From NCBI RefSeq assembly GCF_030553055.1, contig NZ_CP130713.1, positions 1,860,001-1,924,000 on the forward strand: a stretch of 64,000 bases of DNA. Direction: 5' to 3'. The notes beneath the pieces are model-generated. The model saw only the letters and a program-made list of their open reading frames with translations. It was not told the origin of the DNA and made no database searches. The DNA comes from Streptomyces sp. XD-27 (GTDB taxonomy: Bacteria; Actinomycetota; Actinomycetes; Streptomycetales; Streptomycetaceae). Position 1 is the first letter of the stretch, and the number at the start of each line of letters is the position of its first letter. A program made the position numbers and the translations under genes. This document shows, one piece after another, positions 45,929 through 55,575 of the stretch.

Positions 45929-47560
45929 TCAGTGGTGGCCGTGGCCGCTGGTGATCTCCTCGTACTCCTCCGGAGTGGCCTTGGGGATCTGCGTGCCGTC
46001 GCCGTAGAAGCCCTTGGAGAGCTTCACCCGGAGCTTCTGGCCGCGCGTCACCTTGCGGCGCACGCCGTTCTCGTCGACCTCCGGGCCGAGTTCGAGCGGC
46101 TGCGGCTGCTCGTGCGAGGTCAGCGTGTGCAGCTGGTCCTGCGGGAGCGGCTCGTGCACCTCGATGAACTCGCCGTGCGGCAGCCGCTTGATGATGCCGG
46201 TCTCGCGACCGTGCAGCACCTTGTCGCGGTCGCGCCGCTGCAGACCCAGGCAGATCCGCTTGGTCGCGATGAACGCGATCACCGGGCCGGCGAAGAAGCC
46301 GATCCGCACGAACCACGTGATCGCGTTGATCGACAGGTGGAAGTGCGTGGCCCACAGGTCGTTGCCGCCACCGATGAGCATGATCAGGTACGCGGTCAGC
46401 CAGGCCACACCGAAGGCAGTGCGGGTCGGGGCGTTGCGCGGCCGGTCCAGCAGGTGGTGCTCGCGCTTGTCACCGGTGACCCAGGACTCGATGAACGGGT
46501 ACACCGCGATGGCCACGAGGACGAGCGGGAAGAGCACGATCGGGATGAAGACGCCCAGGACGAGCGTGTGACCCCACAGGTTGATCTCCCAGCCCGGCAT
46601 CACACGCACCAGACCCTCGGCGAAGCCCATGTACCAGTCGGGCTGGGCGCCGGTGGAGACCTGGTCCGGCCGGTACGGGCCGATGGCCCAGATCGGGTTG
46701 ATCGTCGCGATCGCGGAGATGAACGCGATGACACCGAAGACCAGGAAGAAGAAGCCGCCCGCCTTGGCCATGTAGACCGGCATCAGCGGCATGCCGACGA
46801 CGTTCTTCTCGGTCCGGCCGGGGCCGGGGAACTGCGTGTGCTTGTGGTAGAAGACCAGGATCAGGTGCGCCACCACGAGGCCGAGCATGATGCCCGGCAG
46901 CAGCAGGATGTGCACCGAGTACAGCCTCGGGATCACGTCCATGCCGGGGAACTCGCCGCCGAACACGAACATCGAGATGTACGTGCCGACCAGCGGGATC
47001 GACAGGAACACACCCTGGATGAACCGGATACCGGTACCGGAGAGCAGGTCGTCCGGGAGCGAGTAGCCGGTGAAGCCGGTGAACATGCCCAGCACGAACA
47101 GCAGGAAGCCGAAGAGCCAGTTGATCTCACGCGGCTTGCGGAACGCGCCGGTGAAGAACACGCGCATCATGTGCACGAGCATGGCGCCGAGGAAGATCAG
47201 CGCGGCCCAGTGGTGGATCTGCCGGATGAGCAGACCGCCGCGGACCTCGAAGCTGATGTCCAGGGTCGAGGCGAACGCCTCGGACATCCGCATGCCCTGC
47301 ATCGGGACGTACGGGCCGTGGTAGACGACCTCTTCCATGCTGGGGTGGAAGAACAGCGTCAGATACACACCCGTGAGGATGATGATCAGGAAGCTGTAGA
47401 GGGCGACCTCGCCCAGCATGAAGGACCAGTGGTCCGGAAAGACCTTGCGCAGGTTGGCCTTGGCGGCACCGTAGATGCCGAGCCGGCCGTCCATCCAGTC
47501 GGCGACCCGCTCCCCGCGAGGTGCCGGCTTGCCGCGGCGCGGCGTCTCGTTCGTACTCAT
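45929..47560 (-). CDS. qcrB: Cytochrome bc1 complex cytochrome b subunit
   Basis: 543 aa from ATG 47560, which overlaps the qcrA stop (ATGA). Eight-plus transmembrane helices carry heme ligands (QIHHWAALIFLGAMLVHMMRVF and YSVHILLLPGIMLGLVVAHLILVF), the quinol-site PEWY-equivalent GAQPDWYMGFAEG, and the GYSLPDD block. The C-terminal extension of about 120 residues past the core is typical of actinobacterial QcrB. It forms, with QcrA and QcrC, the menaquinol:cytochrome c oxidoreductase that joins the aa3 oxidase in a supercomplex. It is last in ctaE-qcrC-qcrA-qcrB. Confidence 0.97.
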   Translation of the reverse strand: MSTNETPRRGKPAPRGERVADWMDGRLGIYGAAKANLRKVFPDHWSFMLGEVALYSFLIIILTGVYLTLFFHPSMEEVVYHGPYVPMQGMRMSEAFASTLDISFEVRGGLLIRQIHHWAALIFLGAMLVHMMRVFFTGAFRKPREINWLFGFLLFVLGMFTGFTGYSLPDDLLSGTGIRFIQGVFLSIPLVGTYISMFVFGGEFPGMDVIPRLYSVHILLLPGIMLGLVVAHLILVFYHKHTQFPGPGRTEKNVVGMPLMPVYMAKAGGFFFLVFGVIAFISAIATINPIWAIGPYRPDQVSTGAQPDWYMGFAEGLVRVMPGWEINLWGHTLVLGVFIPIVLFPLVLVAIAVYPFIESWVTGDKREHHLLDRPRNAPTRTAFGVAWLTAYLIMLIGGGNDLWATHFHLSINAITWFVRIGFFAGPVIAFIATKRICLGLQRRDRDKVLHGRETGIIKRLPHGEFIEVHEPLPQDQLHTLTSHEQPQPLELGPEVDENGVRRKVTRGQKLRVKLSKGFYGDGTQIPKATPEEYEEITSGHGHH

Positions 47561-48615
47561 CCGCGCTCCCAAAACGCCGGGCCGACGGGCTCCCGGAAGT
47601 CACTCACGGCTTCGAGGTAACCCTCCTTGTTCACGGTGATCTGCAGCTGCGGCAGGGCGTGACCGGCCGGACCGAAGATCACCTTGCCGCCGTCGGCCAG
47701 GTCGAAGGTCGACTGGTGGCACGGGCACAGCACGTGGTGGGTCTGCTGCTCGTACAGGCTGATCGGGCAGCCGACGTGGGTGCAGATCTTGGAGAACGCG
47801 ACGATGCCCTCGTGCGACCAGTCCAGCTCGCGCTTGTCCTTGATGTCGTCCGGCTGGATGCGGACGATCATCAGGGCGGCCTTGGCGATCTGCACCTGGA
47901 AGTCGTGGTCCTCCTCGTGCATGCCCTCGGGCATGGCGAAGGTCAGCGAACCGACGGCGATGTCCTCGGGGCGCAGCGGCTGCATGGTGTTCTGGTTCAT
48001 CAGCCGCTTGCCCTTGCCCCACTTGGTGTGGCGGAGCTTGTCCTCCGGCAGCGGGCCGAGGTCGCGCAGCAGGACGATGCTGGAGAGCGGCAGCAGCGCC
48101 AGGGCGCCGAACAGAGTGTTGCGGGCGAGCTTGCGGCGGCCGAAGCCGGAGTCCGCGGCGCCGTCCCGGAAGTCCTGGAAGACCTTCTCCTTGACTTCGG
48201 GGGTGGCCGCGATCGGGTGCCGCTCGTGGACGATCTCCACGTCGGACATCAGGGTGCGGGCCCAGTGGACCGCGCCCGCGCCGATGCAGAACAGCGCCAC
48301 CGCGAGCGTGATGCCCAGCGAGAAGTTCAGCGCGCTGACGTGCCCGATCGGGAAGATGTAGACGATCTTGTCGACCGGGAAGGCCACGAAGGAGGCGATG
48401 AAGCCGACCGTGGCGAGCATCGAGAGCGTGAACAGCAGGGCGACGGTGCGCTCGGAGCGCTGGGCGGCCCGGGCGTCGATGTCCTGGATGCGGTGCTCGT
48501 GCGGCGGCAGACCCGGGTCGGCGAAGGGGTTCTCGCGGACCGCTACCTCTTCGCTGCCCTTGGCGACCTGCTCTTGCGGCAGGTTCTCTTCTTCTGGAAT
48601 GTCTTGGGTACTCAT
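47557..48615 (-). CDS. qcrA: Cytochrome bc1 complex Rieske iron-sulfur subunit
   Basis: 352 aa. The [2Fe-2S] ligands are in CTHVGCP and LCPCHQSTFDL near residues 275-300. The long N-terminal part has three transmembrane helices, a feature of actinobacterial Rieske proteins, with a twin-arginine motif (GRRKLARNTLFGALALL) before the third, so the last helix and cluster domain are Tat-exported. It overlaps qcrC (upstream) and qcrB (downstream) by 4 bp each, indicating translational coupling. Confidence 0.97.
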   Translation of the reverse strand: MSTQDIPEEENLPQEQVAKGSEEVAVRENPFADPGLPPHEHRIQDIDARAAQRSERTVALLFTLSMLATVGFIASFVAFPVDKIVYIFPIGHVSALNFSLGITLAVALFCIGAGAVHWARTLMSDVEIVHERHPIAATPEVKEKVFQDFRDGAADSGFGRRKLARNTLFGALALLPLSSIVLLRDLGPLPEDKLRHTKWGKGKRLMNQNTMQPLRPEDIAVGSLTFAMPEGMHEEDHDFQVQIAKAALMIVRIQPDDIKDKRELDWSHEGIVAFSKICTHVGCPISLYEQQTHHVLCPCHQSTFDLADGGKVIFGPAGHALPQLQITVNKEGYLEAVSDFREPVGPAFWERG

Positions 48616-49421
48616 GACTTCTTGGCCTTTGCGGTCCGGGCGGCGACCCAGATGGTGACGACGATCATGGCGCCGAGACCGAAGATCCAGCCGAACAGGC
48701 CCTCACTGACCGGACCGAGCCCGCCCAGTTCCATGCCGCCAGGAGTCTCGGTCTCGGAGCTGTTGACCTTGTCGAGGTACGCGATGATTTCCTTCTTCTC
48801 CTTCTCCGGCATGATCGTGTCGGGGAAGGAGGGCATGTTCTGCGGGCCGGTCTGCATGGCCTCGTAGATGTGCTTCGGGTCGACGTTGTCGAGCTTCGGC
48901 GCGTACTTGCCGTTGGTCAGCGCGCCGCCCTTGCCGACGAAGTTGTGGCACTGCGCGCAGTTGGTGCGGAAGAGCTCGCCGCCCTTGGCGGCGTTCGCGC
49001 CCTCGGGGTTGTACTGCTCCTTGGTGGGCGTCACCGGGCCGGGGCCGAGCGAAGCGATGTACGCGGACAGCTGCTCGATCTCGGCGTCCGTGTAGATCTT
49101 CTTCTTCTTGGGCACCTGGGCGCTGGGCTGCTGGGCGGGCATGCGGCCGGTGCTGACCTGGAAGTCCACGGCGGCGGAGCCGACGCCGACCAGGCTCGGC
49201 CCGTCGGACGTACCCTGACCGCCCGTTCCGTGGCAGGTCGCACAGCCCACGGAATAGAGCTTCTTGCCCTCCTCGATGGTGAGGGACTGGGAGGCGTCAT
49301 CGGCCTTGGCCTTGTCCGCGGGCGCGAACGCGGCGTACAGCCCCCCAGTGACCGCCAGCGCGAAGAGTAGGACGACGACCGCCGCCAGCGGATGGCGTCG
49401 TCGTGCGGAGAGCTTTTTCAC
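48612..49421 (-). CDS. qcrC: Cytochrome bc1 complex diheme cytochrome c subunit
   Basis: 269 aa from GTG 49421. Two c-type heme sites, CATCHGTGG and CAQCHNFVG, sit in two domains. An N-terminal helix (HPLAAVVVLLFALAVTGGLYAAF) and a C-terminal anchor (LFGWIFGLGAMIVVTIWVAA) hold it in the membrane with both hemes outside. The diheme form replaces the separate soluble cytochrome c and passes electrons directly to the aa3 oxidase. Heme Met ligands are likely in the GRMPAQ and NMPSFP segments. Confidence 0.97.
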   Translation of the reverse strand: MKKLSARRRHPLAAVVVLLFALAVTGGLYAAFAPADKAKADDASQSLTIEEGKKLYSVGCATCHGTGGQGTSDGPSLVGVGSAAVDFQVSTGRMPAQQPSAQVPKKKKIYTDAEIEQLSAYIASLGPGPVTPTKEQYNPEGANAAKGGELFRTNCAQCHNFVGKGGALTNGKYAPKLDNVDPKHIYEAMQTGPQNMPSFPDTIMPEKEKKEIIAYLDKVNSSETETPGGMELGGLGPVSEGLFGWIFGLGAMIVVTIWVAARTAKAKKS

Positions 49422-49511
49422 GGATTACCCCGGTGTCAGGATCTTCTGCGTCGATGCTTTAAGGACGTGGTTCCGGTGCGGGGCGCGAGGTCCTCGGCCC
49501 CGGGCGCCGGA

Positions 49512-50132
49512 TTACTTGATCATGTAGATCGTGGCGAAGAGGCCGATCCAGACGACATCGACGAAGTGCCAGTAGTAGGACACGACGATGGCCGCGGTCG
49601 CCTGCTCGTGGGTGAACCTCTTGGCCGCGTACGTCCTGCCCAGGACCAGCAGGAAGGCGATGAGTCCGCCCGTCACGTGCAGGCCGTGGAAGCCGGTGGT
49701 CAGGTAGAAGACCGAGCCGTACGGGTCCGACGAGAGCGACAGGCCCTCGTGCTTGACCAGCTCGGTGTACTCGAAGACCTGGCCGCCGATGAAGATCGCG
49801 CCCATGATGAAGGTGATCACGAACCACATGCGCAGCTTCTTCACGTCGCCGCGCTCTGCCGCGAAGACGCCGAGCTGGCAGGTGAGGGAGGAGAGCACCA
49901 GGATCGTGGTGTTGGTGGCCGAGAACGGGAAGTTCAGCGCTTCGGCCATTTCCTTCCAGTGCTCGGCGCCCGTCACCGATCGCAGGGTGAAGTACATCGC
50001 GAAGAGGGCCGCGAAGAACATCAGCTCGGAACTGAGCCAGATGATGGTTCCGACGCTGGTGAGGTTCGGCCGGTTGACCGACGGGTGCGCGTGCCCGGTA
50101 TCTACTGCTGTTGCTGTCGCCACGACCGACAT
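49512..50132 (-). CDS. ctaE: Cytochrome c oxidase subunit III
   Basis: 206 aa, five transmembrane helices, the short actinobacterial form. Motifs: [47 protein letters not shown], and the C-terminal [19 protein letters not shown]. It supports subunit I in the aa3 oxidase. It heads the ctaE-qcrCAB cluster. A perfect 21-bp palindrome covers its start codon and could act as an operator or as an RNA hairpin hiding the AUG. Confidence 0.96.
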   Translation of the reverse strand: MSVVATATAVDTGHAHPSVNRPNLTSVGTIIWLSSELMFFAALFAMYFTLRSVTGAEHWKEMAEALNFPFSATNTTILVLSSLTCQLGVFAAERGDVKKLRMWFVITFIMGAIFIGGQVFEYTELVKHEGLSLSSDPYGSVFYLTTGFHGLHVTGGLIAFLLVLGRTYAAKRFTHEQATAAIVVSYYWHFVDVVWIGLFATIYMIK

Positions 50133-50143
50133 TATGTCGGTCG
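50123..50143. promoter_or_regulatory. Palindrome over the ctaE start codon
   Basis: CGACCGACAT (50123-50132), central T, ATGTCGGTCG (50134-50143). The ctaE ATG is at 50132-50130 on the minus strand, within one arm. In RNA this would form a 10-bp stem with the AUG next to the loop; in DNA it could bind a dimeric regulator. Confidence 0.6.
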
Positions 50144-50301
50144 CTTATCCAGCCCTCACTCCGGGGGGTGCCGTTCGGTGTGTCAACGCCGTGTGCGCGG
50201 CCCGAACGGCCCATCGGCGCACCGTACGACACCCTCCCTGCCCCGCGGGTGACGGAGTAGCATCCGCGCCAGGGTTCCCGAACCAACGACGCGGAGGAAC
50301 A

Positions 50302-50706
50302 ATGCAGCCGACCGCCACGGTGCTGGTCTACAGCGACGACGCCACCATCCGCGAGCAGGTCCGGCTGGCCGCCGGGCGGCGTCCCGCCGCCGACGTACCG
50401 CCGGTCGAGTTCCTGGAATGCGCCACTCTGCCCGCCGTGTTGGCGGCCCTGGAGGAGGGCGGCGTGGACGTCTGCGTCCTGGACGGCGAGGCCGTTCCGG
50501 CGGGCGGGATGGGCGTGTGCCGGCAGATCAAGGACGAGATCTTCCAGTGCCCGCCGGTGCTGCTGCTGATCGGCCGCGCGCAGGACGCGTGGCTGGCCAC
50601 GTGGAGCCGCGCGGAGGCCGCCGTCACCCATCCGGTGGATCCTGTGGAGTTCGCCGACGCGCTCGCCGGGCTGCTCCGCAAGGGCAGGCGGCTGGGCGCC
50701 GCCTGA
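50302..50706 (+). CDS. Atypical (pseudo-)receiver domain protein
   Basis: 134 aa from ATG 50302, with GCGGAGGA upstream. It looks like a single CheY-like receiver: ATVLVYSDDATIREQV (acidic pair), VDVCVLDGEAVPAGG (phosphoacceptor-like Asp), VLLLIGRAQD, but the conserved Lys before the final strand is replaced (AAVTHPVDPVEF has His). It may work without phosphorylation. It is divergent from ctaE and converges with the transpeptidase gene; no partner kinase is adjacent. Confidence 0.82.
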   Translation: MQPTATVLVYSDDATIREQVRLAAGRRPAADVPPVEFLECATLPAVLAALEEGGVDVCVLDGEAVPAGGMGVCRQIKDEIFQCPPVLLLIGRAQDAWLATWSRAEAAVTHPVDPVEFADALAGLLRKGRRLGAA

Positions 50707-50723
50707 GCCGCCCGCGACCGGGC

Positions 50724-51971
50724 TCAGACCTCGGGGCGGAGCCGGGCCGCGTCGGCCGGGCCGCTCCCGTCCGGCCGGGTCTGGGCCAGCGCGCTGCCCT
50801 CCTGCCATTCGTTCCACGTCAGGTTCCAGTCGCCGAAGCCGTTGTCGAAGGGCGTCATGGTCTCGCCTCCGCTGCCCACGACCCTGACGAGGTCACCGAC
50901 ATGGATGGTGTCGAAGAACCATTTGGCGTTCGCGGTGCTCATGCCCGTACAGCCGTGGCTGACGTTGGCGTAGCCCTGTGAGCCCACCGACCAGGGCGCC
51001 GCGTGCACGTACTCGCCGCTCCAGGTGACCCGGGTGGCCCAGTAGACGGGCAGGTCGTAGGAGTCCGACGAGCCCGCCGGGATGCCGATGCTGGTGCCGC
51101 GCATGCGTACGAAGGCTTCCCGGGCCAGTACCACCTTGACGCCGTTGCGGGTGTCGAAGCCCGGCTTGCCGGTGGTGATGGGGATCCTGCGGAGCTCCTT
51201 GCCGTCGCGCCGTACGGTCATCTGGTGCGTAGCCGCGTCCGTGACGGCCTCGATCCGTTCCCCGGTGCGCAGCTTCAGCGGCTTGGAGGAGCCCCCGTAG
51301 AGGCCGCCGCCGACCTTGACGCCCTCCAGGGCGGAGCGGACGTCGATCGCGGCGTGGGCGGGCCAGTACTCGCGCGGACGGTAGTGCAGGGTCCGGTTGT
51401 TCACCCAGTGCCAGGCGCCCTGCACGGCGGGGGTTGACTGGACCTTCAGGGCGCGCTCGACGACGGCGCGGGCCGAGGCGTCCCGGACCGCCTCGCTGAG
51501 CTCCGCGGTGACCGGCTGGCCCACGCCGTACGTGCCGCTGTCCGGGCCGAAGGTGACCCGCAGCTTCCCGTCGGTGGGGGCGGTGTCGAAGCCGATGGTG
51601 CGGCGGCCCGGCCTGCCGTTGTGGTTCTCCGTGCTCACCCGCACGGTGTAGTGCGCCCCCGCGGCGAGCGGGGTGGTGCTGCGCCACCTGCTGCCGTCGG
51701 GTCTGAGTTCGCCGCGTACGTACCGGCCCGCGGCGTCCGTGGCGGTCACATCGGTGATGCGGCTCCCCTTGGCGGTCACTTCGAGGGGCTTGTCGGGGTC
51801 GACCTTCCGGCCCTCCTCCACCCCGCCGAAGGCGATCTGCCCGGAGGCGTCGTACGGCTTGGCGGCCAGCGGATCCGAGGAGGGACCGCCGCAGCCCGCG
51901 GCCGCCGCCGCGAGGGGCGCGAGCAGCAGCGCGCAGACCGGGACCGTCCGGGACCGAGATCTCTGACTCAT
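50724..51971 (-). CDS. L,D-transpeptidase lipoprotein (YkuD domain)
   Basis: 415 aa from ATG 51971. The signal peptide ends in a lipobox (LAAAAAGC), so the enzyme is anchored outside. Two Ig-like domains (about 60-240) precede the YkuD catalytic domain, with the signature SHGCTGMSTANAKWFF (nucleophile Cys, His). It forms 3-3 cross-links between diaminopimelate residues in peptidoglycan and resembles the Ldt lipoproteins of actinomycetes. The Shine-Dalgarno is weak, and an in-frame GTG 6 bp upstream is an alternative start. Confidence 0.94.
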   Translation of the reverse strand: MSQRSRSRTVPVCALLLAPLAAAAAGCGGPSSDPLAAKPYDASGQIAFGGVEEGRKVDPDKPLEVTAKGSRITDVTATDAAGRYVRGELRPDGSRWRSTTPLAAGAHYTVRVSTENHNGRPGRRTIGFDTAPTDGKLRVTFGPDSGTYGVGQPVTAELSEAVRDASARAVVERALKVQSTPAVQGAWHWVNNRTLHYRPREYWPAHAAIDVRSALEGVKVGGGLYGGSSKPLKLRTGERIEAVTDAATHQMTVRRDGKELRRIPITTGKPGFDTRNGVKVVLAREAFVRMRGTSIGIPAGSSDSYDLPVYWATRVTWSGEYVHAAPWSVGSQGYANVSHGCTGMSTANAKWFFDTIHVGDLVRVVGSGGETMTPFDNGFGDWNLTWNEWQEGSALAQTRPDGSGPADAARLRPEV

Positions 51972-52023
51972 GACCACAAAGCTAGGGAGATCCGCCCGGT
52001 TCGGCGCGCGGAGTGCTGCAAAC

Positions 52024-52063
52024 GAGGGGCCCGGTACACCTGGGCAGGTGCACCGGGCCCCTC
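52024..52063. terminator. Hairpin after ctaF
   Basis: GAGGGGCCCGGTACACCT and AGGTGCACCGGGCCCCTC form an 18-bp stem with one mismatch around a GGGC loop. It lies 19 bp downstream of the ctaF stop and should end the ctaCDF transcript. Confidence 0.8.
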
Positions 52064-52081
52064 GGTACGGAGCGGGCTCCG

Positions 52082-52480
52082 CTACTGGTTCTGGTTCTCG
52101 CCGCGGTAGTACTCGAAGACCCAGCCGAAGAGGCCGACGAGGATGATCGGGGCGGAGAAGTACAGCAGCCACCAGCCGAAGACGACGCCCATGAAGGCGA
52201 GCGCGCCACCGACGGCCAGCGAGAGCGGCTGCCAGCTGTGCGGGCTGAAGAAGCCCAGCTCACCGGCGTCGTCCGCGACATCGGCGTTCTTGTTGTCCTG
52301 TGCTCCGGTGTCCACCCGGCGAGCCGTGAAGGCCAGGTAGTAGCCGATCATGATGCACAGGCCGAAGGCCAGGAACAGCGCGGTGGTGCCCGCCGGCTCC
52401 TTCGACCAGACGCCGTAGACGACCGCCATGGCGAGGACGAAGACGGAGAGCCAGATGAACATCCGGCCTTGGACCTTCAC
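52082..52480 (-). CDS. ctaF: Cytochrome c oxidase subunit IV (actinobacterial)
   Basis: 132 aa with four transmembrane helices ([73 protein letters not shown]). This small subunit is specific to actinobacterial aa3 oxidases and needed for assembly. It overlaps the ctaD stop by 4 bp. The soluble linker [20 protein letters not shown] lies between helices 2 and 3. Confidence 0.96.
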   Translation of the reverse strand: MKVQGRMFIWLSVFVLAMAVVYGVWSKEPAGTTALFLAFGLCIMIGYYLAFTARRVDTGAQDNKNADVADDAGELGFFSPHSWQPLSLAVGGALAFMGVVFGWWLLYFSAPIILVGLFGWVFEYYRGENQNQ

Positions 52481-54216
52481 TTGCCGGCCTCCTTGCCACC
52501 CGCGAGGGCCTTGTCTTCGGACTCGACGTCCACGTTCTCAAGCTGGTCGAGCGCCGCGATCTCCGGGTGGTGCAGGTCGAACGCCGGGGATTCGGAGCGG
52601 ATGCGCGGCAGCGTGAGGAAGTTGTGCCGGGGCGGCGGGCAGGAGGTCGCCCACTCCAGCGAGCGGCCGTAGCCCCACGGGTCGTCGACCTCGACCTTCT
52701 TGCCGTACTTGGCCGTCTTCCAGACGTTGTAGAAGAACGGCAGTATCGACAGACCGAGCAGGAACGAGGCGATGGTGGAGATGGTGTTCAGCGTGGTGAA
52801 GCCGTCGGCGGCCAGGTAGTCCGCGTACCGGCGCGGCATGCCCTCGGCGCCCAGCCAGTGCTGGACGAGGAAGGTGCCGTGGAAGCCGATGAACAGCGTC
52901 CAGAAGGTGATCTTGCCGAGCCGCTCGTCGAGCATCTTGCCGGTGAACTTCGGCCACCAGAAGTGGAAGCCGGAGAACATCGCGAAGACCACGGTCCCGA
53001 AGATCACGTAGTGGAAGTGCGCCACCACGAAGTACGAGTCCGAGACGTGGAAGTCCATCGGCGGCGACGCCAGGATGACACCGGTCAGACCACCGAAGGT
53101 GAAGGTGATCAGGAAGCCGACCGCCCACAGCATCGGCGTCTCGAAGCTCAACGAGCCCTTCCACATGGTGCCGATCCAGTTGAAGAACTTCACACCGGTC
53201 GGGACCGCGATCAGGAAGGTCATGAACGAGAAGAACGGCAGCAGCACCCCGCCCGTGACGTACATGTGGTGCGCCCACACCGTCACCGACAGACCCGCGA
53301 TCGCGATCGTCGCCGCGACCAGACCGCCGTAACCGAACATCGGCTTACGCGAGAAGACCGGGATGACCTCGGAGATGATGCCGAAGAACGGCAGCGCGAT
53401 GATGTACACCTCGGGGTGCCCGAAGAACCAGAACAGGTGCTGCCACAGCAGCGCCCCGCCGTTGGCCGCGTCGAAGATGTGCGCCCCGAACTTGCGGTCC
53501 GCCTCCAGCGCGAACAGCGCCGCGGCCAGCACCGGGAAGGCCAGCAGCACCAGCACACCGGTCAGCAGCACGTTCCACGTGAAGATCGGCATCCGGAACA
53601 TCGTCATGCCCGGAGCGCGCATGCAGATGATCGTGGTGATGAAGTTGACCGAGCCCAGGATCGTACCGAAGCCCGAGAACGCCAGACCCATGATCCACAT
53701 GTCGGCGCCGACACCCGGCGACCGGACCGCGTCGGAGAGCGGGGAGTACGCGAACCAGCCGAAGTCGGCCGCGCCCTGCGGGGTCAGGAAGCCCGCCACC
53801 GCGATCAGCGAGCCGAACAGGTAGAGCCAGTAGGCGAACATGTTCAGCCGCGGGAACGCGACGTCGGGGGCGCCGATCTGGAGCGGCATGATCCAGTTCG
53901 CGAAGCCCGCGAACAGCGGGGTGGCGAACATCAGCAGCATGATCGTGCCATGCATGGTGAACGCCTGGTTGAACTGCTCGTTCGACATGATCTGCGTGCC
54001 GGGCCGGGCCAGCTCGGCGCGCATGAACAGCGCCATGAGCCCGCCGATGCAGAAGAACGCGAACGACGTGATCAGGTACAGCGTGCCGATCGTCTTGTGG
54101 TCGGTGGTGGTGAGCCACTTGACGACGACGTTGCCGGGCTGCTTGGTGCGGACGGGCAACTCGTCCTCGTACGAGGCGGTCCCCTCGGCACCCTGGGATT
54201 CGTTGAGGATGCTCAC
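52477..54216 (-). CDS. ctaD: Cytochrome c oxidase subunit I
   Basis: 579 aa, twelve transmembrane helices, heme-copper oxidase type A. Ligands: low-spin and heme a histidines ([17 protein letters not shown]), CuB/Tyr site [14 protein letters not shown] with the His-Tyr cross-link pair, WAHHMYVTG (two CuB His) and [15 protein letters not shown] (heme a3/heme a). The K-channel region ([15 protein letters not shown]) is intact. It is the oxygen-reducing core of the aa3 oxidase. It overlaps ctaC (upstream) and ctaF (downstream) by 4 bp each. Confidence 0.97.
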   Translation of the reverse strand: MSILNESQGAEGTASYEDELPVRTKQPGNVVVKWLTTTDHKTIGTLYLITSFAFFCIGGLMALFMRAELARPGTQIMSNEQFNQAFTMHGTIMLLMFATPLFAGFANWIMPLQIGAPDVAFPRLNMFAYWLYLFGSLIAVAGFLTPQGAADFGWFAYSPLSDAVRSPGVGADMWIMGLAFSGFGTILGSVNFITTIICMRAPGMTMFRMPIFTWNVLLTGVLVLLAFPVLAAALFALEADRKFGAHIFDAANGGALLWQHLFWFFGHPEVYIIALPFFGIISEVIPVFSRKPMFGYGGLVAATIAIAGLSVTVWAHHMYVTGGVLLPFFSFMTFLIAVPTGVKFFNWIGTMWKGSLSFETPMLWAVGFLITFTFGGLTGVILASPPMDFHVSDSYFVVAHFHYVIFGTVVFAMFSGFHFWWPKFTGKMLDERLGKITFWTLFIGFHGTFLVQHWLGAEGMPRRYADYLAADGFTTLNTISTIASFLLGLSILPFFYNVWKTAKYGKKVEVDDPWGYGRSLEWATSCPPPRHNFLTLPRIRSESPAFDLHHPEIAALDQLENVDVESEDKALAGGKEAGK

Positions 54217-55184
54217 TGCTGCTTCGTCTCCGCGTTCTTGGCGGGGTCCGTCTGCTCAATACCCGACGGGATGTAGCCGGTCTGGCCCTTGTTCTTGAGC
54301 TTGTCCAGGTGGTCCCGGTACTCCTTCGGGGAGACGACCTTGACGTTGAAGAGCATCCGGGAGTGGTCCACGCCGCAGAGCTCGGCGCACTTGCCCATGA
54401 AGGTGCCCTCCTTGTTGGGGGTCACCTGGAAGCGGTTGGTGTGGCCCGGGATGACGTCCTGCTTCATCAGGAACGGCACCACCCAGAAGGAGTGGATGAC
54501 GTCGCGCGAGGTCAGGACGAACTCGACGGTCTCACCCTTGGGCAGGTACAGGGTCGGGCCCGGCCAGCCCTTGTCGGGGTTCCGGTCGCCGGGGGTACCG
54601 ACGTCGTACACGCCCTCGGCGCCCTTGGGCACGGTGTCGAGCATGCGGTCCGGGATGTTGGAGATGTTCTTGATCTCCCGGTACGGCTTCCCCGGCGTGG
54701 CGGCATTGCCGTCCACGTTCTCCATGTAGTTGAAGCCCCAGCTCCACTGGAAGCCGACGACGTTGATGACGTGGTCGGGCTTCTTGTCCACCTTGAGGAG
54801 CTCGTTCTCGTCACGTGCCGTGAAGTAGAACAGCACGGAGACGATGATGATCGGGACCACGGTGTACAGCGCCTCGATCGGCATGTTGTACCGGGTCTGC
54901 GGAGGAACCTCCACCTTGGTCCTGCTGCGCCGGTGGAAGATGCAGCTCCACAGGATCAGGCCCCAGACCAGGACGCCCGTGGCGAGCGCCGCCGCCCACG
55001 AGCCCTGCCACAGGGAGAGGATCCGCGGCGCCTCCTCCGTGGCGGGAGCGGGCATTCCAAGGCGGATGTCGTCCTTCGATGTGCAACCGGTGGCGGTCGC
55101 CAGGACCAAGCCCGCAGACAGCGCCTGCAGCAGCTTCCGCCGCACCGGGCGCCGCGACGAGCGGTCGGAGCCGTTGGGACTCAC
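54213..55184 (-). CDS. ctaC: Cytochrome c oxidase subunit II
   Basis: 323 aa from GTG 55184, with GGGAAGG upstream; the open frame above it is not family sequence. A lipoprotein-type signal peptide ([17 protein letters not shown]) is followed by two transmembrane helices ([34 protein letters not shown]) and a periplasmic cupredoxin domain. CuA ligands are in [11 protein letters not shown] and [13 protein letters not shown]. It receives electrons from QcrC. It heads the ctaC-ctaD-ctaF operon with 4-bp gene overlaps. Confidence 0.97.
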   Translation of the reverse strand: MSPNGSDRSSRRPVRRKLLQALSAGLVLATATGCTSKDDIRLGMPAPATEEAPRILSLWQGSWAAALATGVLVWGLILWSCIFHRRSRTKVEVPPQTRYNMPIEALYTVVPIIIVSVLFYFTARDENELLKVDKKPDHVINVVGFQWSWGFNYMENVDGNAATPGKPYREIKNISNIPDRMLDTVPKGAEGVYDVGTPGDRNPDKGWPGPTLYLPKGETVEFVLTSRDVIHSFWVVPFLMKQDVIPGHTNRFQVTPNKEGTFMGKCAELCGVDHSRMLFNVKVVSPKEYRDHLDKLKNKGQTGYIPSGIEQTDPAKNAETKQQ

Positions 55185-55263
55185 GTAGCGCCTTCCCGAG
55201 AGTCTCGCCCGCGCGGCCGGCTGCGGCCGTCTCGCTGGTCGGTCGCCGGCCCGGTGCGGGCAG

Positions 55264-55292
55264 GGGTTTGGATGTTTATGCGGACCAAACCC
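55264..55292 (-). promoter_or_regulatory. Inverted repeat in the ctaC upstream region
   Basis: GGGTTTGG (55264-55271) and CCAAACCC (55285-55292) form a perfect 8-bp inverted repeat 13 bp apart. The intervening ATGTTTATGCGGA is the most AT-rich point of the region. It lies about 80 bp above the ctaC start and is a plausible promoter/operator. Confidence 0.5.
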
Positions 55293-55439
55293 TACTGGAC
55301 GCGTTTTAGGGCTGCGCGGGGAGGGTGCCCAACGCGCCGGGTCACTCCCCGAAGGGGTGGAAGCGACCCCTCCGCCGGTTCCCTGACGGTCCGTGGGGCA
55401 CCTGCCGCGGGGGTTGTGGGCAGGCGTTCTTCCCCTGCG

Positions 55440-55482
55440 CGGCATCCCCCAGAGGGGGGACTCCCAGAGGTGCCCCCATACG
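55440..55482. repeat. Dispersed GC-rich hairpin element
   Basis: CATCCCCCAGAGGGGGGACT and CCCAGAGGTGCCCCCATAC belong to the same Streptomyces intergenic hairpin type seen near 28869 and 41673. It lies in the divergent region between ctaC and the desulfurase-TusA gene; no gene is otherwise seen between 55185 and 55575. Confidence 0.55.
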
Positions 55483-55575
55483 GAAGGAGTGGGCACAAAC
55501 CAGCCAGCGGCCGCAGCCGCGTACGAGCGGGTACGCCCGGCGGTGGGTGGGCAGCGGTGGGACTAGCGTGGAAGC

